Source: Xanthomonas sp. | GTDB lineage: Bacteria > Pseudomonadota > Gammaproteobacteria > Xanthomonadales > Xanthomonadaceae | Length of the DNA stretch: 64,000 nucleotides | Direction of reading: 5' to 3' | NCBI RefSeq assembly: GCF_017163755.1 | Contig: NZ_JAFIWC010000012.1 | Location: 1 to 64,000, forward strand | Part shown: one piece after another, positions 7,192-18,199 of the stretch | Layout: every line of letters begins with the position of its first letter | Numbering within the stretch: position 1 is the first letter of the stretch | Translations under genes and position numbers: made by a program | Notes under the pieces: generated by a model | What the model was told of the DNA's origin: nothing | The model's database searches: none | What the model saw: only the letters and a program-made list of their open reading frames with translations

Positions 7192-8313
7192 ATGTTCTGG
7201 ACCAAGCGGGTCGTGATCGGCGATAGCGAGCGCGGCCTGGTGTATCGCAACCGGCGTTTCGAGCGCGTGCTCGCGCCCGGCGTCTACCGTCTGTTCGATC
7301 CGTCGCAGCGCGTGGAGGTGAAGACCTTCGATATCGCCGGGCCGGAGTACGCCGGCCACGATGTCGACGCGCTGATCGCGCGCCTGGGCGCACAGTTGCA
7401 CGAGGTGTTCGTGCTGGCCGATCTGGGCAGCGACGAGGTGGGCCTGGTGTTCAAGCAAGGCAAGCTCGAGGACGTGCTGCCGCCCGGTACCCGCCGGCTG
7501 TACTGGCGCGGGCTGATCGCGGTGGAGGTGATGCGCGTGCCGCTGGGCGAGAGCCTGGCGGTGCCGCCGGATGTCGCGCAGCGCCTGCGCCAGCTCGGCG
7601 TGCTGTCGCGCTTTGCGGCCGCGCTGGAGGTTCCGGCCGAGTCGGCGGGACTGGTGTTCGTCGATGGGCGGCTGCAGCAGACCCTGCGCCCCGGCCACTA
7701 CGCGTTCTGGAACTTCCGCAAGAACATCGTCGCGGAGGTGATCGAGCTGCGTATCCAGTCGGTGGAAGTGTCGGGACAGGAGCTGCTGACCCGCGACAAG
7801 GTCAGCCTGCGCGTCAACCTGGCCGCGAGCATGCGCGTCGCCGACCCGGTCGCGGCACGGACGCGGGTGGCCAAGTACGGCGACCAGCTGTACCGCGAGC
7901 TGCAGTACGGTTTGCGCCGTGCGGTCTCAGCCAAGACACTGGACGAGCTGCTCGGCGACAAGGCCTCGCTGGACGCGGACATCTTCGGCTACGTGCGCGG
8001 GCAGGTCGCCGGCTTCGGCATCGAGGTGCTGGGCGTGGGCGTCAAGGACGTGATCCTGCCCGGCGAGATGAAGGAGATCCTCAACGCGGTGGTGCAGGCG
8101 GAGAAGTCGGCGCAGGCCAACGTGATCCGCCGCCGCGAGGAGGCCAACGCCACGCGTTCGCTGCTCAATACCGCCAAGCTGATCGAGGACAACCCGGTGC
8201 TGATGCGGCTCAAGGAGCTGGAGGCGCTGGAGAAGGTCACCGAGAAGATCGACAAGCTCACCGTGTTCGGCGGCCTGGATGGCGTGCTGAAGCAGTTGGT
8301 GACGATGAAGTGA
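7192..8313 (+). CDS. Slipin (SPFH/Band-7 family protein)
   Basis: A 373-residue SPFH-domain protein. After an N-terminal region with repeated VLAPGVYRLF/VLPPGTRRLY/TLRPGHYAFW motifs, the Band-7 domain spans about residues 180-330 (KNIVAEVIELRIQSVEVSGQELLTRDKVSLRVN to VGVKDVILPGEMKEILN), with a helical tail AQANVIRRREEANATRSLLNTAKL typical of slipins. No obvious membrane helix is visible, so membrane attachment may be peripheral. AAGGAGAA precedes the ATG. rtcB follows after 52 bases. Slipins are recurrent neighbours of RtcB; the role in RNA repair is not established. Confidence 0.85.
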   Translation: MFWTKRVVIGDSERGLVYRNRRFERVLAPGVYRLFDPSQRVEVKTFDIAGPEYAGHDVDALIARLGAQLHEVFVLADLGSDEVGLVFKQGKLEDVLPPGTRRLYWRGLIAVEVMRVPLGESLAVPPDVAQRLRQLGVLSRFAAALEVPAESAGLVFVDGRLQQTLRPGHYAFWNFRKNIVAEVIELRIQSVEVSGQELLTRDKVSLRVNLAASMRVADPVAARTRVAKYGDQLYRELQYGLRRAVSAKTLDELLGDKASLDADIFGYVRGQVAGFGIEVLGVGVKDVILPGEMKEILNAVVQAEKSAQANVIRRREEANATRSLLNTAKLIEDNPVLMRLKELEALEKVTEKIDKLTVFGGLDGVLKQLVTMK

Positions 8314-8365
8314 TACCGCCTGCGCGGCAAAGGAAGCGCCGCGCAGGCCCCGAAGGAACGAAGAC

Positions 8366-9586
<1,221 letters not shown>

Positions 9587-9623
9587 GGCCGCCGCGAGGC
9601 TTGCGGCGGCGCCGGCAGGCGCA

Positions 9624-9653
9624 GGCCGTCCGTTCGCGGACGGCCTTTTTTTT
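9624..9653 (+). terminator. Strong rho-independent terminator after rtcB
   Basis: A perfect 9-bp stem GGCCGTCCG/CGGACGGCC with a TTCG tetraloop, then eight T residues. The T-tract overlaps the stop codon of the convergent flavoprotein gene. Confidence 0.93.
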
Positions 9654-10584
9654 AACCACCGCTCGCGCTATCCGGCTCGCTGTCTTCGGCGATCAGCGCA
9701 TGATGCAGGCCGATGCCGGCGAGCACGCCGTCGGCCGAGGCCAGGGTGGCGTTGCCGAACATGCGCGCGGCATCGCCTGCCGCGTACACCCGCCGCAGGC
9801 TGGTCGCCTTCTTCTCGTCCACGCGCAGATACGGCCCGAGCGGGCCGTCGTCGAAGGCGCAGCCCAGGCGCTCGGCCAGCGGCGTGGCCATGGCCATCGG
9901 TGCGGACAGGAACAGCGCCTGGATCGCCACGCGTTCGCCATCGGCCACGCGCATGCCGTCGATCGCGGTGCCCTCGCCTTCCAGCGCGACCGCCTGGCGC
10001 GTCTCCACCTGCACGCCGCGCCTGGCCAGCCTGGCCATCAGCGCGGCATCGTCCAGCGGCATGCCCTGCGCGAACAGCGTCACCTGGCCCCAGTCGGCCA
10101 GCATCAGCGCCTGCTCCGCCGAGCCCGTGGTGCCGTTGCCGAGCACGCCGATGCGCGCCTGCCTGCCGAGCTCGTAGCCATGGCAGTACGGGCAGTGCAT
10201 CACCGTATGTCCCCAGCGCGGCGCCACGCCCGGCAGGTCCGGCAACTGGTCAGCGACGCCGGTCGCCAGCACCATGCCGCGCGTGCGCGCATGCCGGCCA
10301 TCGGCCAGCACCACGTCCCAGCCGTCCGCCAGCGGCTTGGCGTCTTCGACCTGGCCGTCCCACCAGCTGACGGTGGGATAGGCCAGCACCTGCGCCTTGG
10401 CCTGGGCCAGCACCGCGCTGCCCGGCATCCCGTCCAGCGCCAGCAGGCCATGGGAATGCGCGGCGCTGCGGTTGCGCGGCAGGCCGGCATCGATCACCAG
10501 CACGCGGCGGTGCCCGCGCGCCAGCATCGTCGCGGCCGACAGGCCGGCGAAACTGCCACCGACGACGACGGCGTCATGCTGCAT
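9652..10584 (-). CDS. NAD(P)/FAD-dependent oxidoreductase, thioredoxin-reductase-like
   Basis: A 310-residue flavoprotein with an FAD GxGxxG-type motif at the N-terminus (VVVGGSFAGLSAA), a redox-type CPYC motif in VMHCPYCHGYE near residue 132, an NADP-binding IGVLGNGTTGSAEQA, and the C-terminal FAD motif RVYAAGDAA. This is the low-molecular-weight thioredoxin-reductase fold. Its 5' end overlaps the Rrf2 regulator gene by 11 bases, so the pair is co-transcribed and the regulator probably controls it. The physiological acceptor is unknown. Confidence 0.88.
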   Translation of the reverse strand: MQHDAVVVGGSFAGLSAATMLARGHRRVLVIDAGLPRNRSAAHSHGLLALDGMPGSAVLAQAKAQVLAYPTVSWWDGQVEDAKPLADGWDVVLADGRHARTRGMVLATGVADQLPDLPGVAPRWGHTVMHCPYCHGYELGRQARIGVLGNGTTGSAEQALMLADWGQVTLFAQGMPLDDAALMARLARRGVQVETRQAVALEGEGTAIDGMRVADGERVAIQALFLSAPMAMATPLAERLGCAFDDGPLGPYLRVDEKKATSLRRVYAAGDAARMFGNATLASADGVLAGIGLHHALIAEDSEPDSASGG

Positions 10585-11017
10585 GGGTCTTCTCCTGTCC
10601 GAGTTTGCGTTGCACGCGCTGGCCCAGCTTGCGCAGCGTCAGTGCCTGAAGTTGCGTGACCAGCGCCGCCTGCGCCTGCCGGTAGCCGTCGTCCAGCGCG
10701 TCGTTGACCGCGCGCTCGATCGCGCAGCCCGGATGCGCGCCGCGCACGCCGTGGCCGAGCAACAGCGGTTCGCCCAAGGCGACGTACACGTCGTACAGGC
10801 TGATCGCGTCCGCCGCGCGCGCCAGCTGCCAGCCGCCGCCGTGGCCGCGCGTGGACTCGACCAGTTGCGCTTCGCGCAGCCGCGCCAACAACCGCCGCAC
10901 CACCACCGCGTGACTGTGCAGGCAGGCGGCCATCTGCTCGGAGGTCATCGGCTCGCCGTGCTGCGCCAGGTGGACCAGCACGTGCAGCACGTCGGACAGC
11001 TGCGTGTTTCTTTTCAT
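10574..11017 (-). CDS. Rrf2-family transcriptional regulator
   Basis: A 147-residue Rrf2-type winged-helix regulator (SDVLHVLVHLAQHG, then MAACLHSHAVVVRRLLARLREAQLV and GHGGGWQLARAADAISLYDVYVAL). Only one cysteine is visible in the region where Fe-S Rrf2 proteins have three (HPGCAIE), so it is more like the redox- or ligand-sensing YwnA/NsrR-type minority than IscR. It overlaps the flavoprotein gene downstream. A perfect inverted repeat covers its own start codon, indicating autoregulation. Confidence 0.87.
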   Translation of the reverse strand: MKRNTQLSDVLHVLVHLAQHGEPMTSEQMAACLHSHAVVVRRLLARLREAQLVESTRGHGGGWQLARAADAISLYDVYVALGEPLLLGHGVRGAHPGCAIERAVNDALDDGYRQAQAALVTQLQALTLRKLGQRVQRKLGQEKTHAA

Positions 11018-11036
11018 GTAACGATCATAGTTACAT
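11016..11036. promoter_or_regulatory. Inverted-repeat operator at the Rrf2 start
   Basis: ATGTAAC and GTTACAT are perfect 7-base arms separated by seven bases. The left arm overlaps the regulator's start codon. This is the expected place for an autoregulatory Rrf2 site controlling the regulator-flavoprotein operon. Confidence 0.65.
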
Positions 11037-11306
11037 TATCTGGGCGATGTCCAGCCCTGCGGAATTCAGCTGCATGAGCGACTCGCGTGGCTGCACCGAG
11101 CATGCGCCGGCGAGGAAGCTCGTCGTCGAATGCAGCCTATCGGCAGGGCCGTCGGCGTTGCGTGCATGAGCGCCGGCGCTGCGCGCCCGATCCGGCGGCG
11201 GGCCTTCGCGACGTCGGACAGCCGCGCAACCGGCAATGCCGACATGGCCTCCGTGGATCCCGCATGTTCCGCGGCGGGCCGCTGCGCCGCCTGCGCGTTC
11301 CCGCCG

Positions 11307-12209
11307 CTACGCCGCGAACGGCGTCGGGCCCAGCGCGTCGGCCAGGTGGTCCAGGAACGAGGCGATGCGCGCCGAGACCGCGGTATTGCGGTAATAGACG
11401 CCATGAATCGGCTGGCGCACGTCCAGCGTGTGCTTCGGCAACAACGGGACCAGGCGGCCCTGGCGGCGGTCGGCGACGGTCATGAAGTCGGACAGGCAGA
11501 CGATGCCTTCGCCGGCCAGCGCGAGCTGGCGCAGGGTTTCGCCGCTGGAGCAGGCGATGGCCGGACGGATGTGCAGCGTGTCGCCGTCGCTGCCATGCAG
11601 CGGCCATTGGTTGAGCGACTCGGGCTGGGTGAAACCGAGCAGGGTGTGCCGCGCCAGCTCGTCCACCTGCCTCGGGGTGCCGTGCCTGGCCAGATAGTCG
11701 GAACTGGCGAGCACGCGCAGGCGGCTGTGGCCCAGCGCACGGGCGTGCAGGCTGGAGTCGCGCAGCGCGCCGATGCGGATCGCCAGGTCGGTGCGGCGCT
11801 CGATCAGGTCGATGATGCCGTCGTTGCTCGCCAGTTCCAGCTCCACTTCCGGGTAGCGGGCGCGATAGCCGGCCACCTGCGGCACGACGACGTGCAGCAT
11901 GAACGGCGTGGCGGCATCCACGCGCAGCCGCCCGGCCGGGCGCTGCCGGCGCGCGACCATCTGCTCCTCGGCCTGCTCCACCGCCGCGACGATCTCGCGC
12001 GCGCGCTGCAGGAACGCCTGCCCTTCCTCGGTCAGGGCCAGGCGCCGGGTGGTCCGGCGCAGCAGCGTGGTCTGCAGTTTCTGTTCCAGCCGTCCGAGCG
12101 CGCGGCTCACCCCGGACACGGTCTGGCCCAGCGCCTCGGCGGCGGCGGTGATCGAGCGGGTGTCGACCACGGCGATGAAGGCCTGCAGTTCGTCGAGCGT
12201 CGTCTTCAT
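11307..12209 (-). CDS. LysR-family transcriptional regulator
   Basis: A 300-residue LysR regulator: N-terminal winged HTH ([38 protein letters not shown], residues 5-45) and a periplasmic-binding-like effector domain. The start is [11 protein letters not shown]. It is transcribed away from an MFS transporter with 126 bases between them, the classic arrangement for a LysR protein controlling its divergent neighbour. It belongs to the DsdC/AaeR-like short-substrate branch by general look only; the ligand is unknown. Confidence 0.88.
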   Translation of the reverse strand: MKTTLDELQAFIAVVDTRSITAAAEALGQTVSGVSRALGRLEQKLQTTLLRRTTRRLALTEEGQAFLQRAREIVAAVEQAEEQMVARRQRPAGRLRVDAATPFMLHVVVPQVAGYRARYPEVELELASNDGIIDLIERRTDLAIRIGALRDSSLHARALGHSRLRVLASSDYLARHGTPRQVDELARHTLLGFTQPESLNQWPLHGSDGDTLHIRPAIACSSGETLRQLALAGEGIVCLSDFMTVADRRQGRLVPLLPKHTLDVRQPIHGVYYRNTAVSARIASFLDHLADALGPTPFAA

Positions 12210-12335
12210 GGCTGCGCGGGATGGGAGCGGTGCGTCGATTATTGACCAGAAAGCGAAAGTCATTGGCCGATGACCGGGTTTTTCCGCAAGGATCGCTCGC
12301 CCACACTGCGCGCCTTCCCACCCCAGGACGCCTCC

Positions 12336-13544
12336 ATGTCCCGTTCCCTGCCTCCCGCTCTGCTGGCGCTGACCCTGGGCGCCTTCGCCATCGGCACCAC
12401 CGAGTTCGTCATCGTCGGCCTGGTGCCAACCATCGCCGCCGACCTGGGCGTCAGCCTGCCGTCGGCCGGCCTGCTGGTCAGCCTGTATGCGTTGGGCGTG
12501 GCGATCGGCGCGCCGGTGCTGACCGCGCTGACCGGCCGCGTGCCGCGCAAGACGCTGCTGGTGGCGCTGATGGCGCTGTTCACCGTCGGCAACCTGGTCG
12601 CCTACCTGGCCCCGGGCTACGCCGCGCTGGTGCTGGCGCGGGTGCTCACCGGCCTGGCGCACGGCGTGTTCTTCTCGATCGGCTCGATCATCGCCACCAA
12701 TGTGGTGCCGAAGGACAAGGCCGCCAGCGCGATCGCGGTCATGTTCACCGGGCTGACCGTGGCCCTGGTCACCGGCGTGCCGCTGGGCACCTTCATCGGC
12801 CAGCATTTCGGCTGGCACGCCACGTTCCTGGCGGTCGCCGCGCTGGGCGTGCTGGCGCTGCTGGGCAGCATCGCGTTCGTGCCGCGCGCCGTGCACCACA
12901 GCGCGCCGGCCACGCTGCGCCAGCAGCTGCAGGTGCTTGCGCAGCCGCGCCTGCTGCTGGTCTACGCGATGACCGCGGTCGGCTACGGCGGCTCGTTCAC
13001 CGCCTTCACCTATCTGGCGCCGATCCTGCAGGACATCAGCGGGTTCAGCGCCGGCGCGGTCGGCGGGGTGATGCTGCTGTACGGCGTGTCGGTGGCCGCC
13101 GGCAACCTGTGGGGCGGGCGCCTGGCCGACCGCCGCGGCCCGATCGCCGCGCTGAAGCTGATCTTCGCGTTGCTGGCGCTGGTGCTGCTGGCGCTCACCT
13201 TCACCGCCGGCGATCGCGTGCTGGTGCTGGCCACGGTCCTGGCCTGGGGCGCGGTCGCGTTCGGCAACGTGCCGGGGCTGCAGGTGTACGTGGTCAAGCA
13301 GGCGCAGCGCTTCGTGCCGCGCGCCACCGACGTGGCCTCGGGCCTGAACATCGCCGCGTTCAATGTCGGCATCGCCGGCGGCGCCTGGCTCGGCGGCGTG
13401 ATCGTCGAGCGCATCGGCCTGATCCATACGCCGTGGATCGGCGCGCTCGTGGTCGCGGTCGCGCTGACCGCGTTGAGCGGCTGGCTGGACCGCCGCGATG
13501 CGCGCCGCGATGCGTCCGTTGCCGCCGCGCCGGTCGTACGCTGA
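12336..13544 (+). CDS. MFS efflux transporter (AraJ/YdhP type)
   Basis: A 402-residue major-facilitator permease with about 12 hydrophobic helices. The first helix carries [21 protein letters not shown], the hallmark of the sugar/drug efflux group AraJ-YdhP-SotB, and loop 2-3 has [10 protein letters not shown]. No signal peptide is present. The start [10 protein letters not shown] follows from helix 1. It is divergent from a LysR regulator and followed 38 bases later by dkgB, a likely operon. The exported solute is unknown. Confidence 0.9.
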   Translation: MSRSLPPALLALTLGAFAIGTTEFVIVGLVPTIAADLGVSLPSAGLLVSLYALGVAIGAPVLTALTGRVPRKTLLVALMALFTVGNLVAYLAPGYAALVLARVLTGLAHGVFFSIGSIIATNVVPKDKAASAIAVMFTGLTVALVTGVPLGTFIGQHFGWHATFLAVAALGVLALLGSIAFVPRAVHHSAPATLRQQLQVLAQPRLLLVYAMTAVGYGGSFTAFTYLAPILQDISGFSAGAVGGVMLLYGVSVAAGNLWGGRLADRRGPIAALKLIFALLALVLLALTFTAGDRVLVLATVLAWGAVAFGNVPGLQVYVVKQAQRFVPRATDVASGLNIAAFNVGIAGGAWLGGVIVERIGLIHTPWIGALVVAVALTALSGWLDRRDARRDASVAAAPVVR

Positions 13545-13582
13545 CAGCGGCGTCCTCTTTTCCCCCTGCAAGGAGTCATCCC

Positions 13583-14386
13583 ATGAGCATTCCCGCATTC
13601 GGCCTGGGCACGTTCCGGCTCAAGGACCAGGTCGTCATCGACTCGGTGCGCAACGCGCTGGAACTGGGCTATCGCGCCGTCGACACCGCGCAGGTCTACG
13701 GCAACGAGGCCGAGGTCGGACAGGCCATCGCCGAGGCCGGCGTGCCGCGCGAACAGCTGTTCGTCACCACCAAGGTGTGGACCGACAACCTCTCCCGCCA
13801 CGCGCTGCTGCCCAGCCTGCGCCAGAGCCTGGACAAGCTGCGCAGCGACTGCGTGGACCTGGCCCTGATCCACTGGCCCTCGCCACACGACGCGGTGCCG
13901 ATGGCCGAGTACCTGCACGCGCTGGCCGAGGCCAAGGCGCAGGGGCTGACCCGGCAGATCGGCCTGTCCAACTTCACCATCGACCTGACCCGGCAGGCGA
14001 TCGAGCTGCTCGGCGCCGACGCCATCGCCACCAACCAGATCGAAGTGCATCCGTATCTGCAGAACCGCGCGCTGGTCGGGTTCCTGCAGGCGCAGGGCAT
14101 CCATGTCACCTCGTACATGACGCTGGCCTACGGCAAGGTGCTCAAGGATCCGCTGATCGTCGCGGTCGCCGCGCGCCACCAGGCCACGCCGGCGCAGGTC
14201 GCGCTGGCCTGGGCGTTGCAGCAGGGCTACGCGGTGATTCCCTCGTCGACCAGGCGCGAGAACCTGGCCAGCAACCTGCTGGCGCAGACGCTGCGGCTGG
14301 ACGCGCAGGACATGGCCCAGATCGCCACGCTCGACCGTGGCGAACGCCTCGCCAATCCGGGCGGCATCGCGCCGGCGTGGGACTGA
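13583..14386 (+). CDS. dkgB: 2,5-diketo-D-gluconate reductase B-type aldo/keto reductase
   Basis: A 267-residue AKR5-type reductase of exactly the E. coli DkgB length and closely similar throughout ([62 protein letters not shown]). The catalytic Asp, Tyr, Lys and His are all present. It reduces 2,5-diketogluconate and methylglyoxal or other alpha-dicarbonyls in E. coli. A good ribosome-binding site, AAGGAG, precedes the ATG. It follows the MFS gene in the same direction. Confidence 0.93.
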   Translation: MSIPAFGLGTFRLKDQVVIDSVRNALELGYRAVDTAQVYGNEAEVGQAIAEAGVPREQLFVTTKVWTDNLSRHALLPSLRQSLDKLRSDCVDLALIHWPSPHDAVPMAEYLHALAEAKAQGLTRQIGLSNFTIDLTRQAIELLGADAIATNQIEVHPYLQNRALVGFLQAQGIHVTSYMTLAYGKVLKDPLIVAVAARHQATPAQVALAWALQQGYAVIPSSTRRENLASNLLAQTLRLDAQDMAQIATLDRGERLANPGGIAPAWD

Positions 14387-14644
14387 TCCGGCGCGCTTCG
14401 CGCCGGGTCGTGCCGGCGTCGCATGTGCGATCGGCATGGCGGCGCCCGTGGCGATGCGGCAACGCGCATCGCCGCGGCCACGGCTCGCGGGCGTGTAAGC
14501 GTTTACGCGTCTACCGGATCGTCCATGCACGTCCCTGATCGGTTCAGCGCCCGCCTCGCCGCTCGATGCGTTTCGCTGACGCAGCCGGAAATATCCGCTA
14601 GGATCGGATCGACAGGGGGGTTGGCTTCGCGAGGAGACCTACCC

Positions 14645-14947
14645 ATGCAGACCGCTTCCGCTCTTGCTCGTCCTGTTGTCGATCTGGATGCCGAGATGGC
14701 CTACTGGCAGGATGCACACGCCAACGGACGGCTCGGCCGCTTCGGCTTCTCCGATTATTCGATGCTGCTGAAGATGGGCTACGACGTCTATCTGGCCTAT
14801 CCGCGCGCCACCGAGGCGCAGCTGTACCGCGTGCTGCAGGACTCCTATCACCAGCTGGCGCCGTCGCTGTCGGTGCCCTGGGACGAGGCGCGCTGGCTGG
14901 TGCGCCATGCGTGGCATCACCTGGAGCAGTCCACGCGCAGCCACTAG
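14645..14947 (+). CDS. Conserved-looking hypothetical protein, 100 aa
   Basis: A 100-residue protein with no signal peptide or membrane helix, rich in Trp/Tyr/His (MAYWQDAHANGRLGRFGFSDY, LVRHAWHHLEQS). The start is supported by GAGGAGA eight to ten bases upstream. The sequence looks like a compact folded domain with amphipathic helices. I do not recognise the family. It is flanked by a REP-like repeat downstream and stands alone. Confidence 0.72.
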   Translation: MQTASALARPVVDLDAEMAYWQDAHANGRLGRFGFSDYSMLLKMGYDVYLAYPRATEAQLYRVLQDSYHQLAPSLSVPWDEARWLVRHAWHHLEQSTRSH

Positions 14948-14977
14948 GGGTTTTTTGTTCGGCGAAACGGACGCTGC

Positions 14978-15043
14978 TGCAGGGCGACTTCGGTCGCGAC
15001 GGCCTTGCCGGCATCGCCTGTCGCGACTGAAGTCGCTCCTGCA
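14978..15043. repeat. REP-like inverted pair (type A)
   Basis: Two arms, GCAGGGCGACTTCGGTCGCG and TCGCGACTGAAGTCGCTCCT, face each other across about 20 bases. The core GCGACTTCAGTCGC-type palindrome recurs at 37.4, 37.7 and 40.1 kb. It sits between convergent genes, as REP elements usually do. No transposase (RAYT) is present nearby. Confidence 0.7.
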
Positions 15044-15111
15044 CCCGTCGGCCGAATCGGACGCCTGAAGCTGGCGATGCCCGAAGCTGGCAGAGAAGGA
15101 CGCTCGACAGC

Positions 15112-15999
15112 TCAGCGCGACGTCGGCGCGTCGGAGGTACGCTCCTTGGCTTCGATGCGTCCGTGGAATTCCTTCGAGCCCTTGCCCGGCGAGGTCGCCG
15201 CATCGCCCTGCGTGGTCTTGAGCCGCTGCTTGCGCTGCTCGACCACGTTCTTGGCCAACGCCACGCGCCGCCCCACCACCATCTCGGTCAGCCAGTCGAT
15301 CAGGTAGCGGGTGTATTCGAGCTGGTGCTCCTTCTGCGTCAGCGCGTGGTCGGCGCCCTTGATCAGCCGCGAGGTCAGCGAGCGCGCGTTGACGAAGGCC
15401 GAAGCGTAGTTCTGCGTCACCTGGTGCGGCACGATCACGTCCTGCTCGGCCTCGACCAGCAGCACGTCGCCGCGGAACCGCGCGCAGGCGGCCAGCGCGA
15501 CGTTGTCGCCGGGCTCGACCACGCGGTGCCGGTACGGCATCAGGTCCGGATCGCGGTTCAGCGCCACCTTCGGGCCATCCCAATGCGCGTCCTTGTACAG
15601 CGCCGGCGAGCGCAGCGCGAGCCACTCCACCGGACGCTCCAGCGTCAGCAGCGATGCCAGGTAGCCGCCGTAGCTCAGCCCGACCACCGCGATCGATTCC
15701 GGATCCACGTGCGGCGAGGCGGCGAGCCGGTCGTAGGCCGCCTTGATGTCGGCCAGGTTCTGCGCGCGGGTGACCGTCTCGCGCATCGAGGCCAGGCCCT
15801 CGTGGCCGCGCAGATCGAAGGTCAGGCACACGCAGCCCAGGCCGACCGCCTCGCGCGCGCGCACCAGGTTGTGGTGCTGGTTGCCACCCCAGCCGTGCAC
15901 GAACAGCACGCCCGGCATGCCATTGGTCGGAGTGAGCAGGGTGCCGCTGAGCTCGTCGTTGTCGACGGCGATTTCGATGCTGGAAAGTTTCGCTTCCAT
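15112..15999 (-). CDS. Alpha/beta hydrolase of the DUF3182 operon
   Basis: A 295-residue alpha/beta hydrolase of the dienelactone-hydrolase/acetyl-xylan-esterase-like group. It has an oxyanion [10 protein letters not shown], a nucleophile elbow [12 protein letters not shown] (Ser), an acid in [13 protein letters not shown] and a His in [12 protein letters not shown]. The C-terminal tail of about 35 residues is charged and low complexity. The start [14 protein letters not shown] lies 2 bases after the DUF3182 stop, so the two are one transcript. It probably hydrolyses an ester or amide; substrate unknown. Confidence 0.87.
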   Translation of the reverse strand: MEAKLSSIEIAVDNDELSGTLLTPTNGMPGVLFVHGWGGNQHHNLVRAREAVGLGCVCLTFDLRGHEGLASMRETVTRAQNLADIKAAYDRLAASPHVDPESIAVVGLSYGGYLASLLTLERPVEWLALRSPALYKDAHWDGPKVALNRDPDLMPYRHRVVEPGDNVALAACARFRGDVLLVEAEQDVIVPHQVTQNYASAFVNARSLTSRLIKGADHALTQKEHQLEYTRYLIDWLTEMVVGRRVALAKNVVEQRKQRLKTTQGDAATSPGKGSKEFHGRIEAKERTSDAPTSR

Positions 16000-16001
16000 C
16001 C

Positions 16002-17096
16002 TTATCCGGTACCTAGCACCTGCCGGTACTTGAGCAGATGGCCCGCCCGCGCGTCTTCGCCACGGTAGTAGACCTGCGCATCGGCCGGGGCGGGCCTGTC
16101 GTCGTGGAACTCGCGCGTGCACGCGGCGACCGTTCGCAGTGCGGGATCGCGCAGGAATGCCTCGACCGCGGCGAGCTCGGCCGGCGTGGCGCCGCCGATC
16201 CGCCAGGACTGCTCCAGCACGCCGCTGAGCCGGATGCCGTCGCGGTCGAAGCCCTCGATCACGTCGTAGTTGCGCCGCGATGCATAGAAATCAGGATAGG
16301 CGCGCGAGATGAATTGATCGTATACGCGCGCCTTGGTCACCGCTTGGCGGTGATCCGGGGCCAGTTCGCCGGCCAGCAGATCGTCCAGCGTGCCGCGGAT
16401 CACGAACAGGTTCGAGCCGCCATAGGCCTGCCGGCCATCGCGGTCGCGCGTGGTGGTCTGGGTGCCGTAGTAGGCGATGGTGAGTCCGGCGCAATCGACC
16501 TGGCCGACGCTGAAGGTGACCGGCCGCTCCAAGTGCCGCTCCAGCACCACGCCGTGCTGCGCCAGATAGTCCGGGCCCAATGCGTCCAGCGCTTCGTACA
16601 GGGCCTTGCCGTCGTCCAGCAGGCGCTGGCCCATGCCGCCGACGCCGGTGGGCAGCTTCAAGCGTACCTGGCCGCCCACGCACAGGCGCGCATACGCCTG
16701 CAGCGCGTCTTCGCGCGCGAACGCGGCATAGCCCGGCACGGTGGCATCCACCAGCGCGCCGCCGAGCGCGTGCTGCCATCCCTGCGGCGCGGCGGCATGC
16801 GCATCGACCAGCGGATGGGTGATCACCTTGGTCGCCACGAACGCGTACGGCACCACGCCGCCGAGCAGGTCGCAGGCGCCGCGCAGGCCCAGCCGCGCCG
16901 CCTGCGCGGCGGTGAGGGTGTCGTCGGGCACGTAGAAGCCGCGGTCGCCGTCGGCCGCGTCGCGCTCGAACGGCAACTGCATCAGCCGGGCGACCTCGCG
17001 GGTCAGCCAGGCATAGGTCGCGGCTTCGTGGCCGTCGTCGGGATGTTCGCGTATCGCATGGCGGAGGACTTGGTCGTGTACGGCAGAAACAGCCAT
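16002..17096 (-). CDS. DUF3182 family protein, ATP-grasp-like
   Basis: A 364-residue protein matching the DUF3182 family. [19 protein letters not shown] resembles an ATP-grasp phosphate-binding loop, and [25 protein letters not shown] and [12 protein letters not shown] follow as in carboxylate-amine ligases, so an ATP-dependent ligation is plausible (inference). The start [13 protein letters not shown] is chosen at the onset of conserved-looking sequence; a longer reading upstream would overlap the small membrane gene. It lies between that gene (35 bases) and the hydrolase (2 bases). Confidence 0.83.
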   Translation of the reverse strand: MAVSAVHDQVLRHAIREHPDDGHEAATYAWLTREVARLMQLPFERDAADGDRGFYVPDDTLTAAQAARLGLRGACDLLGGVVPYAFVATKVITHPLVDAHAAAPQGWQHALGGALVDATVPGYAAFAREDALQAYARLCVGGQVRLKLPTGVGGMGQRLLDDGKALYEALDALGPDYLAQHGVVLERHLERPVTFSVGQVDCAGLTIAYYGTQTTTRDRDGRQAYGGSNLFVIRGTLDDLLAGELAPDHRQAVTKARVYDQFISRAYPDFYASRRNYDVIEGFDRDGIRLSGVLEQSWRIGGATPAELAAVEAFLRDPALRTVAACTREFHDDRPAPADAQVYYRGEDARAGHLLKYRQVLGTG

Positions 17097-17131
17097 GCGC
17101 GGCACTCCGCGGGTGGACGTGAACAGGAGCA

Positions 17132-17311
17132 TCAAGCGCGATACCAGCCATACAGGGCCAGCAGCAGCGCGAGCAGCAGCACCAGCAGCAATGCCAGCAG
17201 TGCCTGCCCGATGCGGCTCTCGCGCAGCCGCTGCCACCATGCGCCGGCCTCGGACAGGCCTGCGGGCGCTTGCGGGGGGGCTCGCGGCGGACGGCGCGGG
17301 GGAGTGACCAT
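17132..17311 (-). CDS. Small single-pass membrane protein
   Basis: 59 residues starting MVTPPRRPPRAPPQAPAG, with a proline-rich cytoplasmic head and a very hydrophobic C-terminal helix (GQALLALLLVLLLALLLALY) ending GWYRA. It is encoded 35 bases upstream of the DUF3182 gene in the same direction and is probably the first gene of that operon. A 73-residue reading from an upstream start is possible. Function unknown. Confidence 0.55.
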   Translation of the reverse strand: MVTPPRRPPRAPPQAPAGLSEAGAWWQRLRESRIGQALLALLLVLLLALLLALYGWYRA

Positions 17312-17450
17312 GCCCACAGGCTGTCCGGGCGCGCGTTTTGCTGCGGTGAACAATATGTCGGCAACTCGTCATCCACGCGCGGCATGAAGACGATGTGTGA
17401 CCGGCGCCGCAACGATGGTTCCCGCTGCGCGCGTTGCCTTGCGCGTCGCG

Positions 17451-17870
17451 CTAGGCGCTGAGCCAGCGCCCGGCGGTCTGCCGCTCGATCTGGTGCTTGC
17501 CCGCCAGCGTGTGCATGCCGTGCAGGGTCGCGCGGATCGCATCGGCGTAACCGCTGCGCCACAGGTTGGCGCGCGACTCGCGCGACGGCGCATTGCCCAG
17601 GACGATCGCGAACGCCTGCAGCCGCTGATCGGCCAGCGTGGCGCGGTCCAGGAACGGCTGTTCCGGCGCGATCACATCCACCGGCGCCAGCCAGGCATCG
17701 GCGACCAGTTCCGCCACGCCCACGCGGTGCGACAGCTGGTGCATCCCGGTCAGGGTCTCGTGCAGCATCTCCAGGTACGCCCACTGCCACAGCGCGACCT
17801 TCAGCTGCAGGTCGTCCTGATCCAATGCGCGGAGGGCGCCATCGACCTGTTCTATGCGTAAATCGTCCAT
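17451..17870 (-). CDS. Hypothetical protein, 139 aa
   Basis: Residues MDDLRIEQVDGALRALDQDD to the end form a compact all-helical protein with no signal peptide. It contains two similar segments, LEMLHETLTGMHQLSHRVGV and AIRATLHGMHTLAGKHQIER, hinting at an internal duplication. No family recognised. The start is at the last ATG before the helical region; an ATG seven codons upstream is possible. It is divergent from the cupin gene. Confidence 0.65.
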   Translation of the reverse strand: MDDLRIEQVDGALRALDQDDLQLKVALWQWAYLEMLHETLTGMHQLSHRVGVAELVADAWLAPVDVIAPEQPFLDRATLADQRLQAFAIVLGNAPSRESRANLWRSGYADAIRATLHGMHTLAGKHQIERQTAGRWLSA

Positions 17871-18199
17871 CGCCAGCGCTCCACGACGCATCACAGGATG
17901 GGGCCATTCTGCCCGCAAATGATGATGGCATTGTGAGCCGCGGCCGACCGCGTGTCCCAGGCGTGATCCAGTTCGCGCCAGTGCGATGGCCTGGTCCGCC
18001 ACCGTGGATGGGCGAGACGTGCAGAGCCAGCGCGGCTCCCCCAAACGCGGCGTCCGGTCCCGGCGCTGCCGGCTGCGCCCGGCTCCCCTGCCTGCGCGCG
18101 CCGGGTACCACGACACCGCGCTGACATCGCCTGGCTAGCATGTGCGCCAGCGCGGCCGCCAAGACGGCCTGCATCCATCGCCACGCGAGGAGACGTCGC
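17871..18199. other. Divergent intergenic stretch, nothing recognised
   Basis: About 330 bases between divergent genes, so promoters for both are expected here. No clear -35/-10 pair, hairpin or repeat was picked out, and open frames are low-complexity. Confidence 0.45.
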
